Made by a program: the position numbers and the translations under genes. This document shows, in pieces, positions 22,842 through 29,006 of a stretch of 29,006 bases of DNA. The DNA lies in NCBI GenBank assembly GCA_023409695.1, contig JAEYQZ010000018.1, forward strand, positions 1-29,006, in the 5' to 3' direction. Position 1 is the first letter of the stretch. Every line of letters starts with the position of its first letter. The DNA comes from Methanobacteriota archaeon. GTDB lineage: Archaea > Methanobacteriota > Methanobacteria > Methanobacteriales > Methanobacteriaceae. The notes below the pieces were generated by a model that did no database searches, was not told the DNA's origin, and was given only the letters and a program-made list of their open reading frames with translations.

Positions 22842-23759
22842 ATGACACGATGTCCAGAATGCAGTAAAGGAAACAATGAAGATGCAAGTTTCTGCCAGTA
22901 CTGCGGAACAAAATTTGCACACCTAGAAACTGAAAAAAAGGCTGTTTTGGAAGATAAACAAATAGAATCTGACTCTGACAGGCGATTTGCTGTTAAATCT
23001 AGATCTGCACGTGATTGGATTGTATCTAATTTAAGGACAGTGTCTGATTTAATTATATCTGCCTTGGTAATTTTGGATACTATTCTTATCGGGTTCATTC
23101 TGCTGTATCCGTCTTACGCGAATTCAATGTACATAGTTGGGTTTGATTTAGTAGTGTGTATAATTCTCTTTGTTGAATTTATCTATAACAAACGGTCAAA
23201 AGATTATGAATCTAATTTAAGGGAAGACGTAATCGATATTTTTGCAATGATACCTTTACTGTTCTTTATGATTCTTCCACCAGTATGGGTAAATTATCTG
23301 GCATTCATGAGGCTATTTAGAATAGTTATACTGCTTGAAAAAGGTAAGAAGACTATTTTCAACGTTATTGAAAAAACCAATCTCAGCTATATAATTCTTA
23401 CTTTATTTATCATTATTTGTGCAGGGTCTATCGCTGTTTTAGTGCTAGAAGGGTCATCGCACGGGGACATTAGCACTCCTATGGATGCTGTATGGTACGT
23501 TATTTCCACTGTAACTACTGTTGGATACGGTGATGTGACTCCTGATACTGTGGGGGGTAAAATAGTCGGAATTATCTTGATGATCGTTGGAGTTGGCTTT
23601 TTCAGTTTGTTAACAGCATATTTAGCTTCACGGTTTATGGAAGAAGTTGAAGAGGAAGAAGATGAAATTAAAAACAAGATAATAAGCATGGAAAAATCTT
23701 TGGATGAAATGAAATCCGAAATAAAGGAACTTAAAGAGCTGTTAAAAGAGAATAAATAA
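22842..23759 (+). CDS. Zinc-ribbon-fused voltage-gated-type K+ channel subunit
   Basis: 305 residues. An N-terminal zinc ribbon (C4, C7, C18, C21: CPECSKGNNEDASFCQYCG) precedes a six-helix channel: S1 68-90, S2 95-115, S3 129-146, S4 151-166, S5 181-202, pore, S6 240-263. The selectivity filter TVGYGD is intact at 226-231. S4 has only two arginines (R157, R160) followed by a basic EKGKK, so voltage sensing may be weak. Residues 266-304 form an acidic/basic coiled coil that would assemble the tetramer. The cytoplasmic ribbon at the N-terminus is unusual for this family. Start ATG with AGGA 8 bases upstream. It converges on the GNAT gene. Confidence 0.88.
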   Translation: MTRCPECSKGNNEDASFCQYCGTKFAHLETEKKAVLEDKQIESDSDRRFAVKSRSARDWIVSNLRTVSDLIISALVILDTILIGFILLYPSYANSMYIVGFDLVVCIILFVEFIYNKRSKDYESNLREDVIDIFAMIPLLFFMILPPVWVNYLAFMRLFRIVILLEKGKKTIFNVIEKTNLSYIILTLFIIICAGSIAVLVLEGSSHGDISTPMDAVWYVISTVTTVGYGDVTPDTVGGKIVGIILMIVGVGFFSLLTAYLASRFMEEVEEEEDEIKNKIISMEKSLDEMKSEIKELKELLKENK

Positions 23760-23760
23760 G

Positions 23761-23777
23761 TTACTTCTTAAAAGTAA
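23761..23777. terminator. Hairpin between convergent genes
   Basis: TTACTT (23761-23766) pairs with AAGTAA (23772-23777), directly behind the channel stop and before the GNAT stop. A second inverted pair, GAAATTA/TAATTTC, lies at about 23780-23800 within the GNAT 3' end. Plausible two-way terminator; short stem. Confidence 0.35.
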
Positions 23778-23782
23778 TGAAA

Positions 23783-24250
23783 TTATTTCGTGTAATTTCT
23801 TTTCATGGGAACAAATGTTATTCCATTATTTGTTGTTGGTTCTCCTGTAATATTGAACCCTAATTTTTTGTATATGGGAACTGCATATATTGATGAATTA
23901 ACTGTTATTTCGCATAGTTCTGGATTTTTTTGAATGCATAACTCCAGCGCTTTTGCAAAAAGTGCTTTGGCAATGCCCTTGCACTGATATTCCTTATCAA
24001 CAAAAAGCAGACTGACATGGCAAAAGTCCATTATTGCCACTGTCCCCACGAGTTTTTCCATGTCAAAGCAGCCTAACATGAAAATTTTCTCATTTTCTAT
24101 CATTTTTTGGAGTTCTTCTGGTTGTATAAATTCTTTGAATGTATCAATTCCTTCTTGTGGATACTCAGGGGCTACAAATTCTGAGAATACTTTCCAAACA
24201 GATGTAGATGCCAGATTAACTTCTAGAGGTTTTATAGATTTGATTTTCAT
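23783..24250 (-). CDS. GNAT family N-acetyltransferase
   Basis: 155 residues with the acetyl-CoA fold. Motif A is LLFVDKEYQCKGIAKALFAK, where Q89-x-x-G92-x-A94 forms the pyrophosphate loop. Motif B ends in the usual SIYAVPIYKKLGFNITGEP with Y127 as the probable general acid. The N-terminal SVWKVFSEFVAPEYPQEGID is a pattern often seen in small GNAT enzymes of prokaryotes. The substrate is unknown. The ribosome site is weak (TTGAG next to the ATG). It lies 43 bases before the sucC end on the same strand and may be an independent transcript placed at the border of the accessory region. Confidence 0.85.
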   Translation of the reverse strand: MKIKSIKPLEVNLASTSVWKVFSEFVAPEYPQEGIDTFKEFIQPEELQKMIENEKIFMLGCFDMEKLVGTVAIMDFCHVSLLFVDKEYQCKGIAKALFAKALELCIQKNPELCEITVNSSIYAVPIYKKLGFNITGEPTTNNGITFVPMKRNYTK

Positions 24251-24293
24251 CTCAAAAACTCAAAGAATTAGTAAAGAAAATAAATAATTAATT

Positions 24294-25400
24294 TTAACTT
24301 AAAGACTTGCAGATCTCAACTGCTTTCTCAGCAGCTTCTTCCATAGATATCTCAAATGGAATTCCTGCATCACGTAAAATACGCTGACCTTCTTTTTCAT
24401 TTGTTCCTGTAAGTCTGATAACAATTGGAACTTTATGATCTGCATTATTTAAAACAGTTATAACTCCATTTGCAACATCGTCAGCTCGGGTTATTCCTCC
24501 AAGCACATTTAAAAAGATTACTTTAACGTTTGGTTCGCTTAAGACAAGATTTATTGCACGTGCAATGCTTTCTTGTGACGCTCCACCTCCAATATCTAAA
24601 AATGTGGCTGGTTTTCCTCCGTAAAGGTTAATCATGTCCATACCTACCAGAGTAAGCCCTGCTCCATTTCCGATTACTGCAATATCGCCGTCAAGGGTAA
24701 CATATGCAAATTCTCCTTTTTTAGCTTCTTCAAGGTCTGCAAACTCTTTATGTCTCCAGAGAGCGTCATCATCGATTCCGAATTTTGCATCTGCTGCAAT
24801 AAGTCCTTCTGGAGTTAAGACAAGTGGGTTAATTTCTGCAATGGTTGCATCGTATTTATCAAATACATTAAACAATTTCAGGATGAACGCGCCCATTTTT
24901 GAAATCAATTCATTTGGAATGCCCATTTTTCTTGCAATTTCCCGTGCTTGATAGGGTAAAAACTCATCTAAAGGATTAATATGGTATTTAACTATTTTTT
25001 CAGGGCTTTTTTTAGCCACTTCTTCGATTTCCATACCACCTTCAGTACTTGCCATTATAACCGGCTTTTTAGCAGACCTATCCATTATCACGCTTATATA
25101 AAACTCAGACTGGATGTTAACTTTTTCTTCAACAAGCAGTTTGCCTACTTTTTCGCCTTTTATTTCAGTGCCTAAAAGCTCTTTTGCAACTTTTTCGGCT
25201 TCTTCTGGAGTATCTGCAAATTTTATTCCACCTGCTTTACCCCTGCCTCCAATAAGAACCTGGGATTTAAGTGCAACTGATTTACCTAATTTTGCTGCAG
25301 CTTCTTTTGCTTCCTCCGGGCTTTCTGCAACGTAACTTTCAGGTACAGGAATACCTTCATTTTTAAATATTTTCTTAGCACTGTATTCGAAGCATCTCAA
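24294..25400 (-). CDS. sucC: Succinate-CoA ligase subunit beta
   Basis: ATP-grasp subunit of succinyl-CoA synthetase, which makes succinyl-CoA from succinate in the reductive direction in methanogens. 368 residues. Visible are LKSQVLIGGRGKAGGI for nucleotide binding, IAEINPLVLTPEGLIAADAK for Mg2+, TFLDIGGGASQE near the phosphohistidine, and LGGITRADDVANG. The start is TTG at 25400 with GAGAGGAT upstream, two bases past the korC stop, so translation is coupled. The product feeds KorABCD, the next enzyme of the route. The alpha subunit gene sucD is not in this window and must lie elsewhere. Confidence 0.95.
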   Translation of the reverse strand: MRCFEYSAKKIFKNEGIPVPESYVAESPEEAKEAAAKLGKSVALKSQVLIGGRGKAGGIKFADTPEEAEKVAKELLGTEIKGEKVGKLLVEEKVNIQSEFYISVIMDRSAKKPVIMASTEGGMEIEEVAKKSPEKIVKYHINPLDEFLPYQAREIARKMGIPNELISKMGAFILKLFNVFDKYDATIAEINPLVLTPEGLIAADAKFGIDDDALWRHKEFADLEEAKKGEFAYVTLDGDIAVIGNGAGLTLVGMDMINLYGGKPATFLDIGGGASQESIARAINLVLSEPNVKVIFLNVLGGITRADDVANGVITVLNNADHKVPIVIRLTGTNEKEGQRILRDAGIPFEISMEEAAEKAVEICKSLS

Positions 25401-25402
25401 AT

Positions 25403-25957
25403 TTAATCCTCTCCAATAAGGTCCATACCAGCTTCAAATGCAGCGATGTTCTTTTCTTCGGTTCCTTTTGGTACACTTGCTGCAATTGCATCTCTTGCAG
25501 CTTCCTCTGATACTACTTTAGTTGCTTTTACTATGGCCCCAACCATAACGATGTTGGCCACGATGTTGAGTTTAATCTTTTGTGCTGCAGTTCTTGTTGC
25601 TGGAGCTTTAATATAATTGATATTATGTTCTTCGATGAATGATGATATATCTTCTTCTTTTATCATATCTGGATCAACTATTAAAGTTCCGCCGTCTTTA
25701 AGATCATCTAAGTAAGCCATTAATGCTTCATTGGACATTGCAATGAATATTTCTGGCTTTTGAACTTTAGGATAGTCAATCTCGCTGTCGCTTATTACTA
25801 CTTCTGTCTTTGAAGCTCCACCTCTTGCTTCAGGACCGTAGGATTGTGTTTGAACAGCAAATATGTTATCATAAAGAGAAGCTGCTTTTCCAATAACAAT
25901 ACCGGCCAGTATTATTCCCTGACCACCAAATCCAGCAATTCTTATATCTTTCCGCAA
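25403..25957 (-). CDS. korC: 2-oxoglutarate synthase subunit KorC
   Basis: Gamma-type subunit of 2-oxoglutarate:ferredoxin oxidoreductase, 184 residues. The diagnostic N-terminus is IRIAGFGGQGIILAGIVIGK, followed by QTQSYGPEARGGASKTEVVI. The C-terminal part includes NIVANIVMVGAIVKATKVV. The start is TTG with GAGGGAT 5 bases upstream, 21 bases after korB. The complex carboxylates succinyl-CoA to 2-oxoglutarate with reduced ferredoxin, ending the incomplete reductive TCA branch and supplying glutamate. Confidence 0.94.
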   Translation of the reverse strand: MRKDIRIAGFGGQGIILAGIVIGKAASLYDNIFAVQTQSYGPEARGGASKTEVVISDSEIDYPKVQKPEIFIAMSNEALMAYLDDLKDGGTLIVDPDMIKEEDISSFIEEHNINYIKAPATRTAAQKIKLNIVANIVMVGAIVKATKVVSEEAARDAIAASVPKGTEEKNIAAFEAGMDLIGED

Positions 25958-25978
25958 TTTAATCCCTCGTTACTATTT

Positions 25979-26848
25979 TTAACTTTTATAAGCTGCTTTA
26001 ATTGATTCTGAGGGAGTTCCGTTTTCACATTTTTCATTTACAAGTTCACAAAGCCTTTCTGAGTATTCTGGCAGGCTTTTATCAACAAATTCTCCCACAA
26101 TTATTTTTCCTTCTAGTTCTTCTTCACTCATGTTTACAGCTTTTTCCTTCAGGATACTGTTCTTTTTCATGAAGTCCATCATTTCAAGTGGAGTTCTCAT
26201 CCTGTTTTTTCTTCCGAAATAGGTTGGGCACTGTGAAATAACTTCAATGAATGAAAATCCTTTATTTTGTAAACCTTTCTTAATGGAAAGTGAAAGAGGC
26301 ATGGCATGAGTTGTGGTCCACCTTGCAACATAGGTTGCTCCTGCTGCAGTTACTAGCTCTGCCAGGCTGAAAGGCCTTTCAAGAGCTCCATATGGGGCAG
26401 TACTTCCATAACTACCCTTTGGTGATGTTGGACTAATTTGTCCTCCTGTCATCCCGTAAATACTGTTATTTATACATATTACAGTGAGGTCTATATTTCT
26501 CCTTGCACCATGAATCAGGTGGTTACCTCCAATAGCTGCAGCATCACCATCTCCTGTAAATACAACTACATCAAGGTCAGGATTTGCTAATTTAACCCCT
26601 GTTGCAAATGTAATTGGCCTCCCATGTGTTGTATGGAGCGAATCACATTTAACATAACCCGGTATCCTTGAAGAACATCCTATTCCCGATACCATTACGA
26701 TGTTATCAAGATCAAATTCTGCCATGTTCATGCCGTTAAAGAACGTGTTCATCACTATTCCATTTCCACATCCGGCACAAAATATATGTGGGAGTCGTTC
26801 TTTCCTTAAATAATCTGTAAAACGACTTCCTGTTAGTGTAGTAGCCAT
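25979..26848 (-). CDS. korB: 2-oxoglutarate synthase subunit KorB (TPP-binding)
   Basis: Thiamine-pyrophosphate subunit of 2-oxoglutarate:ferredoxin oxidoreductase, 289 residues. The TPP/Mg2+ motif is GDGDAAAIGGNH at 99-110, running to NNSIYGMTGGQ near 127-137. C24 and C27 (FCAGCGNG) and a Cys in SQCPTYFG fit the [4Fe-4S] site of this subunit class. VVSGIGCSS and LHTTHGRP are family blocks. Start ATG has GGAGATGA 5 bases upstream. It follows korA by 43 bases. Confidence 0.95.
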   Translation of the reverse strand: MATTLTGSRFTDYLRKERLPHIFCAGCGNGIVMNTFFNGMNMAEFDLDNIVMVSGIGCSSRIPGYVKCDSLHTTHGRPITFATGVKLANPDLDVVVFTGDGDAAAIGGNHLIHGARRNIDLTVICINNSIYGMTGGQISPTSPKGSYGSTAPYGALERPFSLAELVTAAGATYVARWTTTHAMPLSLSIKKGLQNKGFSFIEVISQCPTYFGRKNRMRTPLEMMDFMKKNSILKEKAVNMSEEELEGKIIVGEFVDKSLPEYSERLCELVNEKCENGTPSESIKAAYKS

Positions 26849-26891
26849 TTTTTCATCTCCTGGACTTAAATAATTTATTTTAATAATCTGA

Positions 26892-28025
26892 TTATTTGCA
26901 TGATTCTATTTTATTCAATATTTCGCCTGGAAGATGCATTTCTCCCCCTATTTTTGGGAGTAGTTCTACATCCGCAGCTCCGCATATAACCCTTTCTACT
27001 TCATGGACCATTTGTCCAAGGTTCATTTCTACAACAAATACTTTTTTAGCCCCTTCTGTTGCAGATTTAACTATTTCCTCAGGGAACGGCCATACAACTT
27101 CTAATTTAATATGTCCTGCCTTAATACCCTTTTCTCGCGCCTGTTTAACTGCGGTAATTGCAGATCTGGAAGGTGCACCATATGAAATCACAATAATGTC
27201 AGCATCATCAGTATATAATTCTTTAACTCTGCTTATTTTATCTCTGTTTTTAAGTATTTTATTACAGAGCCTATTTACAAGTTTTGAATGAGTTTCTGGA
27301 CGTGATGTATCTGGGTAACCTCTTTCATCATGCGTAAGTCCAGTAATATGCATTTTATAACCTGCTCCAAATGGAGGCATTGGTGAAACACCTTCAGGGT
27401 CTGCTTTGTATGGTAAAAACGCCTCTGGCCCTTCTTCAGGCATTCTTCGAGGGGTGATTTTAACATTATCCGGTACTGTGATTTTTTCCCTCATGTGCCC
27501 TACAATCTCGTCACCCATTACTAGAACAGGTACCCTGTATTCTTCTGCTAAATTAAAAGCTTCCACTGTAAAATCAAAACATTCCTGTACAGAAGATGGT
27601 GAAAGGGCTATTAACTCGTAATCTCCATGTGATCCCCATCTTGCCTGCATCATATCTCCCTGGGCTGCCATTGTGGGCTGTCCAGTTGAAGGACCTCCCC
27701 TCTGCATGTTAACGATTACAAGTGGAGTCTCTGTCATGGCAGCGTAACCTATGTGTTCCTGCATTAAGGAAATTCCAGGCCCGGATGTTGCAGTCATTGC
27801 TTTTTGACCGCCCCATACGCCACCTATAACTGCACCAAGTGCAGAAATTTCATCTTCCATCTGTATAAATGATCCTCCTTCTTTAGGTAAAAATACAGCC
27901 ATATCTTCGGCAATTTCGGTGGAAGGAGTTATTGGATAACCAGCAAAGAATCTGCAGCCTGCTTTAATAGCACCTCTTGCGCATGCTTCGTTACCCTGTA
28001 TGAAATAATTTTCAGTATTCACCAT
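26892..28025 (-). CDS. korA: 2-oxoglutarate synthase subunit KorA
   Basis: Alpha subunit of 2-oxoglutarate:ferredoxin oxidoreductase, 377 residues. It contains the N-terminal pyruvate-ferredoxin-type domain (GCRFFAGYPITPSTEIAEDM), the TSGPGISLMQEHIGYAAMTE active-site segment and VNMQRGGPSTGQPTMAAQGD. The C-terminal domain shows VISYGAPSRSAITAVKQAR and VVEMNLGQMVHEVERV. The opening FIQGNEACARGAIKAG and the overall form fit 2-oxoglutarate rather than pyruvate enzymes, supported by the neighbouring sucC. Start ATG with GGAGACG upstream. It follows korD by 28 bases. Confidence 0.95.
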   Translation of the reverse strand: MVNTENYFIQGNEACARGAIKAGCRFFAGYPITPSTEIAEDMAVFLPKEGGSFIQMEDEISALGAVIGGVWGGQKAMTATSGPGISLMQEHIGYAAMTETPLVIVNMQRGGPSTGQPTMAAQGDMMQARWGSHGDYELIALSPSSVQECFDFTVEAFNLAEEYRVPVLVMGDEIVGHMREKITVPDNVKITPRRMPEEGPEAFLPYKADPEGVSPMPPFGAGYKMHITGLTHDERGYPDTSRPETHSKLVNRLCNKILKNRDKISRVKELYTDDADIIVISYGAPSRSAITAVKQAREKGIKAGHIKLEVVWPFPEEIVKSATEGAKKVFVVEMNLGQMVHEVERVICGAADVELLPKIGGEMHLPGEILNKIESCK

Positions 28026-28053
28026 TTTAACGTCTCCAATTTAATTATTTAGG

Positions 28054-28260
28054 TTATTCTTCTTTCTCTTCAACTCGTATAGCTTGATCTGGGCACATTA
28101 ATGCACATAAACCACATTTGGTGCATCGTTCTTCGTGCTCCGGAGTTGGAAGACGAACTCCCTTTTTATTAGGTTTTTTTGATTGTTCATAAACCTTAAA
28201 GGGGCAAAATTCTGTGCATATATTGCACCCCTTACATAGTTCTTTATCTACTTTTATCAT
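28054..28260 (-). CDS. korD: 2-oxoglutarate synthase subunit KorD (2[4Fe-4S] ferredoxin)
   Basis: Ferredoxin-like delta subunit, 68 residues. Two clusters: C9, C12, C15, C19 (CKGCNICTEFCP) and C46, C49, C52, C56 (CTKCGLCALMCP). It carries electrons between external ferredoxin and the TPP subunit. First gene of korDABC-sucC. Start ATG at 28260 with GTGAT about 6 bases upstream. Confidence 0.94.
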   Translation of the reverse strand: MIKVDKELCKGCNICTEFCPFKVYEQSKKPNKKGVRLPTPEHEERCTKCGLCALMCPDQAIRVEEKEE

Positions 28261-28332
28261 GTTATCACTGGGAAGTTTATAAAAGAATAGAATTACAATA
28301 ATAGAATAATCTTAAATGAATATGTGTTGGTA

Positions 28333-28348
28333 GTTATATAAAAATAAA
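28333..28348 (-). promoter_or_regulatory. Candidate TATA box of the kor-sucC operon
   Basis: The minus strand reads TTATTTTTATATAACT. Initiation about 25 bases on would give a leader of roughly 50 bases. A second box-like TTTTATAAAC lies near 28275-28284, but it would place initiation at the start codon itself (leaderless). I prefer the first. Confidence 0.4.
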
Positions 28349-28374
28349 TGTATCATAAATTATGTCAATAATTC

Positions 28375-28692
28375 TTATTTTTTGAAACAGACGCAATAAC
28401 CTGATTCAGTTTTGTATACTGAAAGTTCTTCTGTCGCGACAAAATCGTATAAAACGCCAGCAATATCTACATAAAAAAACCATTCTCCAGTTTCATTGTG
28501 AATCATGGCGATTAACATCTCTAAATAGTCCTGTAACGGTTGGCAAAATAGAGTGTTTTGATCTAAACCTTTTTTATCTGCTTCATGTTTAAGAACTTCT
28601 TCCATCTCAGTATCGGATGGTTTAAGTTTCTTCCATATATCTACACATCTTATAGCAAATTTTAGGTCTTCATACATTTTTAAACTATCCAT
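28375..28692 (-). CDS. Hypothetical small acidic protein
   Basis: Not recognised. 105 residues without signal or membrane segment. The first 60 residues are helical and charged (KMYEDLKFAIRCVDIWKKLK, then a DTEMEEVLKHEADKKG stretch). The C-terminal part looks like beta strands: GEWFFYVDIAGVLYDF, then ATEELSVYKTESGYCVCF. Four Cys are scattered and do not form a clear metal site. Start ATG has GAGGTGA 5 bases upstream, which strongly supports translation. It may be monocistronic; a hairpin array lies about 100 bases upstream. Confidence 0.68.
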   Translation of the reverse strand: MDSLKMYEDLKFAIRCVDIWKKLKPSDTEMEEVLKHEADKKGLDQNTLFCQPLQDYLEMLIAMIHNETGEWFFYVDIAGVLYDFVATEELSVYKTESGYCVCFKK

Positions 28693-28748
28693 GAAGTCAC
28701 CTCAAAAAAGTATTATTACCGTGGAATTTTTACTGTATTTGTTTCTCA

Positions 28749-28798
28749 TCAATATTCAACATATATCAAAGGATACTTCAAATCCTCAACAATCCCCA
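28749..28798 (-). pseudogene. Duplicated C-terminal gene fragment
   Basis: In frame on the minus strand, LGIVEDLKYPLIYVEY then TGA. It matches the end of the gene at the right edge (YIEDLKYPLMYIESIDD). No start codon or ribosome site belongs to it, and upstream the frame enters the first AT hairpin of the array. It is best read as a gene remnant. Confidence 0.5.
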
Positions 28799-29000
28799 AT
28801 AAAATCAAGGATTTTGATAGCTGTCGAAAAATCTTCGATTTTTCGGGATTTGAAAATTAAAAATTTTTGATGTTTGCGGAACATAGTTCCGCAACCGTAA
28901 AAATCTATGATTTTTGGCAGGTTGATCAAAAACACCATGTAATCCATTAAATTTAGTCATCTATACTTTCAATATACATCAAAGGATACTTCAAATCTTC
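28755..29000. repeat. 33-bp direct repeat of a gene's 3' coding end
   Basis: 28755-28787 and 28968-29000 match at 30 of 33 positions. On the minus strand the right copy is the last codons of the gene entering from the right edge (EDLKYPLMYIE...). The left copy reads IVEDLKYPLIYVEY and a stop (28749-28751). The hairpin array lies between the copies. This suggests a partial gene duplication or a displaced original 3' end. Confidence 0.7.
28801..28932. repeat. Tandem hairpin array near the right edge
   Basis: Five inverted repeats in 115 bases, each with a 3-base loop: AAAATC/GATTTT (loop AAG, 28801-28815), CGAAAAATC/GATTTTTCG (TTC, 28825-28845), AAAATT/AATTTT (AAA, 28853-28867), TTGCGGAAC/GTTCCGCAA (ATA, 28874-28894), AAAAATC/GATTTTT (TAT, 28899-28915). 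It ends with GGTTGATCAAAAA (28920-28932), the exact reverse complement of the left end of the array at 18067. The stems are unrelated to each other in sequence, so this is not a simple tandem repeat. Confidence 0.75.
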
Positions 29001-29006
29001 TATATA
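28953..29006 (-). CDS. Unknown protein, C-terminal end only (continues beyond window)
   Basis: The last 17 codons of a minus-strand gene, ending YIEDLKYPLMYIESIDD before TAA at 28953-28955. Coding status is inferred from the open frame and from the protein-level similarity to the copy at 28749-28798: most differences keep or conserve the residue (M/I, I/V). Family unknown. Confidence 0.45.
   Translation of the reverse strand, partial: YIEDLKYPLMYIESIDD

Noticed and set aside
24634..25335. Three overlapping plus-strand frames opposite sucC
   Set aside because: Antisense shadows of sucC without ribosome sites.

Overview
The window comes from a methanogenic archaeon of the order Methanobacteriales, most likely the genus Methanobacterium. 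The evidence is an archaeal RNA polymerase whose large subunits are each split in two (A'/A'' and B'/B''), a KorABCD 2-oxoglutarate:ferredoxin oxidoreductase, an archaeal-type TYW1, an archaeal short triosephosphate isomerase, AT-rich DNA with archaeal TATA boxes, strong GGAGG-type ribosome sites with frequent GTG/TTG starts, and envelope proteins (DUF1002, a secreted transglutaminase-like protein) typical of that group. Genus level is inference.

Layout. 1-7.1 kb: the minus-strand RNA polymerase operon rpoH-rpoB2-rpoB1-rpoA1-rpoA2, with rpoA2 cut by the left edge. 7.1-7.7 kb: five minus-strand tRNA genes (Thr, Pro, Tyr, Asp, Lys) directly upstream of rpoH. 7.9-10.1 kb: pgk and tpiA (minus). 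10.3-24.25 kb: a looser, mostly plus-strand accessory region with a transglutaminase-like exported protein, twy1, DUF1002, a membrane-anchored phosphoesterase, a 985-residue multi-PAS/GAF histidine kinase, small coiled-coil, zinc-finger and membrane microproteins, two exported proteins with an Ada-like Cys domain, DUF2085, two zinc-ribbon proteins (one a K+ channel fusion) and a GNAT enzyme. 24.3-28.3 kb: the minus-strand korD-A-B-C-sucC operon. 28.4-29 kb: a small unknown gene, a hairpin array and the last codons of a gene running in from the right edge.

Functional picture. The two ends are housekeeping (transcription, tRNA, triose phosphates, the 2-oxoglutarate end of the incomplete reductive TCA route). 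The middle is enriched in envelope, sensing and small membrane proteins of unknown role and looks inserted between conserved blocks.

The most unusual structure is not a protein. Three intergenic loci (6.69-6.85, 18.07-18.28 and 28.80-28.93 kb) are packed with short perfect inverted repeats, mostly 6-11 bp stems around 3-base loops, and share a GGTTGATCAAAAA-like end. One lies inside the RNA polymerase operon, one just after the histidine kinase, and one between two copies of a gene's 3' coding end. Other leads are an 18-bp palindrome and a duplicated 63-bp promoter region in the accessory segment, a translationally coupled 23-codon reading frame, and 59- and 28-codon membrane proteins.
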